This document shows, one piece after another, positions 60,428 through 64,000 of a stretch of 64,000 nucleotides of DNA (positions within the stretch are counted from its first letter, which is position 1; each line of letters opens with the position of its first letter). The stretch is from JAKVBK01 sp022447275 (GTDB lineage: Bacteria; Pseudomonadota; Alphaproteobacteria; Rhodobacterales; Rhodobacteraceae). The notes beneath the pieces were generated by a model that was not told the DNA's origin, ran no database searches, and was given only the letters and a program-made list of their open reading frames with translations. A program made the position numbers and the translations under genes. The DNA lies in NCBI GenBank assembly GCA_047125605.1, contig CP138932.1, forward strand, positions 930,001 through 994,000, given 5' to 3'.

Positions 60428-60577
60428 TCAGAAACCAGGCGGCGGTGTCATCATGAGTGAGCCAATCCAAGCGCCCCCACCCAAAGCGACCAAGACCGTG
60501 GTGAGCCAAATGAAGCGGTCAAGGTTCAGTCGCAGCAGCAGCGACAAGCTGTTTGCATTGGCAACAAGCGTGGTCAT
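60428..60577 (-). CDS. Small hydrophobic ORF (49 residues) between rseP and bamA
   Basis: An ATG-started frame with an N-terminal polar/leucine-rich part (MTTLVANANSLSLLLRLNLDR) and one probable membrane span at about residues 22-42 (WLTTVLVALGGGAWIG), ending in a proline-rich tip. A GGGGAAA stretch lies upstream and a terminator-like hairpin follows its stop by 50 bases. I do not recognise it. The overlapping plus-strand frame is less protein-like. It may be a conserved small membrane protein of the envelope cluster, but this rests on position and composition only. Confidence 0.5.
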   Translation of the reverse strand: MTTLVANANSLSLLLRLNLDRFIWLTTVLVALGGGAWIGSLMMTPPPGF

Positions 60578-60713
60578 GGTTAATTTCCCCGTTTCTTCGC
60601 ATCCCGTCTCTACTCAGCAATCAGGGCGAAATTGGGGCAACACTGAGACAAGATTGGTAAACGCGTCCCCTCCCCACCCCGATGAAACGACATGGACAGG
60701 GGCGTTGTCTCGA

Positions 60714-62057
60714 TTAAGGACAGAACAGGTCGTTTGTCAGGGCAAAGGCCATCAAGGTCAGCAAAAGTGCCAGGCCAATTCCCATAAGAACACGCAATGC
60801 GTTGTCCGAGGGAGGCTTGCCCGTCACGGCCTCATAGGCGTGAAACAAAAGATGGCCCCCATCGAGCACTGGGATCGGGAACAGGTTGAGCAAACCAACC
60901 GCTGTCGACAGAACTGCGATGAACCAGATAAAGCTTTGCGCGCCCTGACTGGCAGCTGCACCTGAGGTCTCTGCGATGCCAATCGGTCCCCGTAAATTGC
61001 AGCTGGAAATGGCGCCCGTGATCATGTGGTAGAGCCCCGAAAGAGAGCTCTCGATGATAAACTTTGTCTGCCGCACGCCAGCAGACAGGGCGGCACCAAA
61101 GCCGGGCACCTCGGTGGCAGGCTCAAAGGCCAGCCCACCTGTCATGCCAATCAACCACCGCGTCTCGAAGGTGCCCTCGCTCGTGGGCAAATCCACCTTG
61201 CGCGGCGCCAGCGCAAATTCAAGGGACTGACCAGCGCGCCAAACATCCAGCAAGAGCGGTTGCCCCTCACTTGCACCCACAAGATCTTGCAACTCACGGA
61301 ACGCCACGACGGGCGCGCCATCTATGGCCGTGATCACGTCGTCCACCTCAAGGCCAGCGTCCATCGCCGCAGAGCCGGGCTGAAGCTGCGCGACGAGCGG
61401 TGGCAGCGGGTACGGACCGTTGACCTGCATTGCCTGACCATCGCGCAGGATGTCGTAGCCCAGCACCGCTTCCTGCGGCAGGTCTGGCACGGCATCATAG
61501 AGCCCGGTAATATCGTCGATGACGACCCCCTCAATGGCCACGATTTCATCCCCCACCTGCAGGGCGGGTTCAGGCGCGCTGGTCGGCAAATCCGCAAGCC
61601 GGGCCACTTGCATGGGCGATGTCGGCTCCCCCTGCGCCATGATGACAGCACCAAAAATCAGGATCGACAGGATGAAGTTAAATATCGGGCCTGCCGCGAC
61701 TGTCGCGGCACGCGCCCAAATGGGCGCGCCATGCATGGTGCGGCGCAAGGCAGCGGCATCCATTTCGGACATGGCCTCACCGTCCTTGCCGCTCGCGGCA
61801 TCCGCATCCCCAGAAAACTTCACAAAGCCGCCAAACGGCAAGGCCGCGATCTGCCAGACGGTGCCGCGCTTGTCGACACGGCTGGCCAGCACGGGCCCAA
61901 ACCCGATGGAAAACACCTCCGCGTGAATGCCCGACCACCGCCCTACGATGTAGTGCCCATATTCATGGATCGCCACGATGATGCTGAGCGCAATGATGAA
62001 GGCGACAACAGTGTAAATGATGTTCCCGAACTCAGGAACCAATCCAACAAGATCCAA
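60714..62057 (-). CDS. rseP: RIP metalloprotease RseP (site-2 protease)
   Basis: A 447-residue intramembrane zinc protease. The first helix carries HEYGH (AIHEYGHYIVGRW, near residue 30). A PDZ region includes LQPGSAAMDAGLEVDDVITAIDG. The C-terminal LNLFPIPVLDGGHLLFHAYEA supplies the third zinc ligand (LDG motif). RseP cleaves anti-sigma factors or signal-peptide remnants in the inner membrane. It follows dxr by 29 bases, the usual dxr-rseP-bamA order. Confidence 0.96.
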   Translation of the reverse strand: MDLVGLVPEFGNIIYTVVAFIIALSIIVAIHEYGHYIVGRWSGIHAEVFSIGFGPVLASRVDKRGTVWQIAALPFGGFVKFSGDADAASGKDGEAMSEMDAAALRRTMHGAPIWARAATVAAGPIFNFILSILIFGAVIMAQGEPTSPMQVARLADLPTSAPEPALQVGDEIVAIEGVVIDDITGLYDAVPDLPQEAVLGYDILRDGQAMQVNGPYPLPPLVAQLQPGSAAMDAGLEVDDVITAIDGAPVVAFRELQDLVGASEGQPLLLDVWRAGQSLEFALAPRKVDLPTSEGTFETRWLIGMTGGLAFEPATEVPGFGAALSAGVRQTKFIIESSLSGLYHMITGAISSCNLRGPIGIAETSGAAASQGAQSFIWFIAVLSTAVGLLNLFPIPVLDGGHLLFHAYEAVTGKPPSDNALRVLMGIGLALLLTLMAFALTNDLFCP

Positions 62058-62086
62058 CTTTTTCCCCTTCTGGACGCTTTGTCAGC

Positions 62087-63283
62087 TCAGTGGCGCAAAC
62101 CCGCGGTGGATGCAGCGCGCGCCTCGATCGCCTCGGCCGCATATATTCTGGACACTTGGTCCACCTTATGCACGGCATCAAGGGTGATCGCGGCGTTTTC
62201 AAGGCCTCCCTTGGCTGAGAGCGTGTCGAGAACATCTTCGACGACCCCGGCCATATCGGTGAATCGGATCTGGCCCGCGATAAATCCATCAAGCGCCCGC
62301 TCCTTTGCGCCGTTGAACGCGGCCCCTGCAAGACCCCGGATATCCATAACCGTGCGCGCCAGCGCCAGCGCCGGCCAGCGCTTGGTACAGGGTGGGCGGA
62401 AAGTCAGTGTTGCAATCTGAGCCAGATCAAGCCGCGCCACGGGCAGCTCACGCCGCTCGGGCCAATGCAGAGCATAGCCGATTGCATGGCGCATATCGGG
62501 TGGGCCCACATGGGCCATCAACGCCCCATCGTTGAAGCCGACCAACGCATGGATCAGGCTTTCAGGATGGACGACACACTCAATCTGCTCGGGCGCGATA
62601 TCGAAAAACTCTCTAGTTTCGATAAGTTCAAGCGACTTATTGAACATGGAAGCGCTGTCGATCGTGATGCGCTGGCCCATATCCCAGTTGGGATGCGATG
62701 ACGCCTCGGCCAAAGTTGCATCTGGCAGATTTTCGAGCGGCCAATCGCGAAACGCACCGCCCGATGCGGTGATAATCACCCGCTCGACGGCAGACATCTC
62801 TTCACCCACGAGGGCTTGGAAAACGGCGGAATGCTCGCTGTCCACGGGCAGGATGCGGGCCCCGTGGCGGCGCGCAGTGGCCATTAACAGAGGCCCCGCA
62901 CAGACAAGGCTTTCCTTATTGGCAAGCGCCAGAGTTGTGCCCTGCTCAAGGGCTGCCAGCCCCGGCGGCAACCCGGCAAAGCCGACAATCGCAGACATGA
63001 TCCAGTCTGCAGGTCTGCGCGCCGCATCTACGAGGGCCTCAGGACCGGCTGCGGTTTCGATCCCCGTGCCCGACAGGAGCGTGCGCAATTCCGGCAAGGC
63101 TTCTTCAAAAGCTGTTACGGCAAGGCTCGCGTTCAAACTGCGGGCCTGCTCTGCAAGCCGCTGCACATTGCGCCCACCGGACAGGGCAACCACCTCATAG
63201 GCGCTCGGATCGCGGGCAATCAGATCGATGGTATTCTCACCGATTGACCCCGTTGCTCCGAAAATACTGACGCGCCGTGTCAT
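62087..63283 (-). CDS. dxr: 1-deoxy-D-xylulose 5-phosphate reductoisomerase
   Basis: A 398-residue MEP-pathway enzyme converting DXP to MEP with NADPH. The N-terminal SIFGATGSIGENTIDLI is the NADPH site. LANKESLVCAG, PVDSEHSAVFQAL (metal ligands) and ITASGGAFRDWPLENL (substrate loop) are present, as is NWDMGQRITIDSASMFNKSLELIE. Its start overlaps the cdsA stop by 4 bases. Together with ispDF at 26.5 kb it indicates isoprenoid synthesis by the MEP route. Confidence 0.97.
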   Translation of the reverse strand: MTRRVSIFGATGSIGENTIDLIARDPSAYEVVALSGGRNVQRLAEQARSLNASLAVTAFEEALPELRTLLSGTGIETAAGPEALVDAARRPADWIMSAIVGFAGLPPGLAALEQGTTLALANKESLVCAGPLLMATARRHGARILPVDSEHSAVFQALVGEEMSAVERVIITASGGAFRDWPLENLPDATLAEASSHPNWDMGQRITIDSASMFNKSLELIETREFFDIAPEQIECVVHPESLIHALVGFNDGALMAHVGPPDMRHAIGYALHWPERRELPVARLDLAQIATLTFRPPCTKRWPALALARTVMDIRGLAGAAFNGAKERALDGFIAGQIRFTDMAGVVEDVLDTLSAKGGLENAAITLDAVHKVDQVSRIYAAEAIEARAASTAGLRH

Positions 63284-64000
63284 AGATAAACCTGCGGCAG
63301 CTCAATCAGGAATGAAACCAGCAGCATGAATAATGCCGCCCCCAGAAGCCCGTCAAAACGATCAAACAAGCCGCCATGGCCCGGGATCAGATCAGAACTG
63401 TCCTTCACGCCCATCCGGCGTTTGATCGCGCTTTCCGTAATATCCCCCATTTGCGATGCAAAGGACAAAACGACCGAAACCCAGATGAGGTTCGCGCTGG
63501 CACCGCCAAAGGCCACAAAAAGCCAGCCCACAAAAGCTGCCCCTAGCCAGCCGGCCAATATGCCCGACCACGTTTTCTTGGGGCTGATTGAGGGCCAGAA
63601 CTTCGGCCCTCCAAACGTGCGACCGGCGAAATACCCGGCCACGTCGGTCACAACAACACAGATCACCAGCCAAAAAAGCCACGCCATGCCAAATGTGTCG
63701 CGGAAGGTGATCAGCGCCCACCCTGCCAGCATTACCCCCAGGGCAAACCCGGCAAAGGCCAGTTTCGCCCGTGGGAGCGCAACAGCCCCGGCGAGTGCAG
63801 GCGCCAGCAACAGAGCGACATATGCACCGGACTCAAGCGCCAGTGCAGCTGACAGGGTGGTAGCCGTCAGGACGGCCAGCAACATGCCCGCCGCGCCGTC
63901 CGGCTGAATCATTCGCGACAGCTCCCAAATCATGACGGCGGTTGCGAACACGGTCAGCATCTGGAACCAGATCCCGCCAAACCAGATCGCAAGAACCCCT
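63280..64000 (-). CDS. cdsA: Phosphatidate cytidylyltransferase CdsA, N-terminus beyond the window
   Basis: The C-terminal ~240 residues of a polytopic enzyme making CDP-diacylglycerol. The family signature SAIKRRMGVKDSSDLIPGHGGLFDRFDGLLGA is intact, and DVAGYFAGRTFG and ISPKKTWSGILAGW match. Six or so hydrophobic helices precede it. The frame is open to base 64000 (GVLAIWFGGIWFQML), so the true start lies outside. It overlaps dxr by 4 bases. Confidence 0.94.
   Translation of the reverse strand, partial: GVLAIWFGGIWFQMLTVFATAVMIWELSRMIQPDGAAGMLLAVLTATTLSAALALESGAYVALLLAPALAGAVALPRAKLAFAGFALGVMLAGWALITFRDTFGMAWLFWLVICVVVTDVAGYFAGRTFGGPKFWPSISPKKTWSGILAGWLGAAFVGWLFVAFGGASANLIWVSVVLSFASQMGDITESAIKRRMGVKDSSDLIPGHGGLFDRFDGLLGAALFMLLVSFLIELPQVYL

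Noticed and set aside
60411..60965. Plus-strand open frame starting at 60411
   Set aside because: It overlaps the rseP 3' end in antisense and reads as low-complexity sequence. The minus-strand 49-codon frame is the better candidate.
1..64000. CRISPR arrays, insertion sequences, prophage or conjugative genes
   Set aside because: I saw no repeat-spacer pattern, transposase, phage structural gene or terminal inverted repeats anywhere in the window.

Overview
The window is a stretch of core chromosome from an alphaproteobacterium, most likely a Rhodobacterales (Roseobacter-group) species. I infer this from gene order and protein types: a dusB-ntrBC-ntrYX-trkAH-hfq-hflX block, ctrA next to sciP (DUF1153), NtrC without a GAFTGA loop, a DksA that has lost most zinc cysteines, Usg, LpxI in the lipid A cluster, and a corrinoid/folate methyl-transfer cassette with a RamA-like reactivase. 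I see no prophage, insertion sequence, CRISPR array or transposon. Nearly all the DNA is housekeeping or conserved accessory genes.

Layout. 1-1.7 kb: rlmE (partial) and a Ppx/GppA phosphatase on the minus strand. 2.0-6.5 kb: a plus-strand one-carbon cassette (small DUF protein, MTHFR-like protein, pterin-binding methyltransferase, [2Fe-2S]/ASKHA corrinoid reactivase), then tRNA-Gly(CCC). 6.7-10.5 kb: zwf-pgl-pgi, the entry to the Entner-Doudoroff/pentose phosphate routes. 10.7-14.2 kb: a 3-hydroxyisobutyrate dehydrogenase-like gene divergent from a penicillin-acylase-family gene. 14.2-26.3 kb: the nitrogen-regulation, potassium-uptake and Hfq block. 26.5-29.7 kb: ispDF-pgpA-cinA(pncC), a COQ10-like gene and hpt. 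29.8-31.1 kb: two c-type cytochromes. 31.2-38.1 kb: mixed genes (SufBCD-associated membrane protein, hemB, SYLF lipoprotein, flavin monooxygenase, dksA, moxR, fur, EamA transporter, usg). 38.4-46.2 kb: gyrA, an unknown membrane protein, trmFO, a methyltransferase, gluQRS, hisI and a Fe-S scaffold. 46.4-53.6 kb: a small membrane-peptide gene behind an SOS-box-like site, recG, ligA, ctrA, sciP and mnmA. 53.7-64 kb: the envelope cluster cdsA-dxr-rseP-[small ORF]-bamA-ompH-fabZ-lpxA-lpxI-lpxB, read from right to left.

Several blocks work as units. The ntr genes form two sensor/regulator pairs, and neither regulator carries the sigma-54 contact loop. SciP and CtrA form the cell-cycle regulator/inhibitor pair. 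The envelope cluster joins outer membrane protein assembly (BamA, OmpH, RseP) to lipid A (LpxA/I/B), fatty acid (FabZ), phospholipid (CdsA) and isoprenoid (Dxr) synthesis. The most promising less-described items are the 39-residue membrane peptide with an SOS-type operator (46430-46648), the matching polyarginine tails on two cassette proteins (ends at 4342 and 6493), the unusual palindromes upstream of that cassette (1781-1843), and a 49-residue membrane ORF between rseP and bamA.
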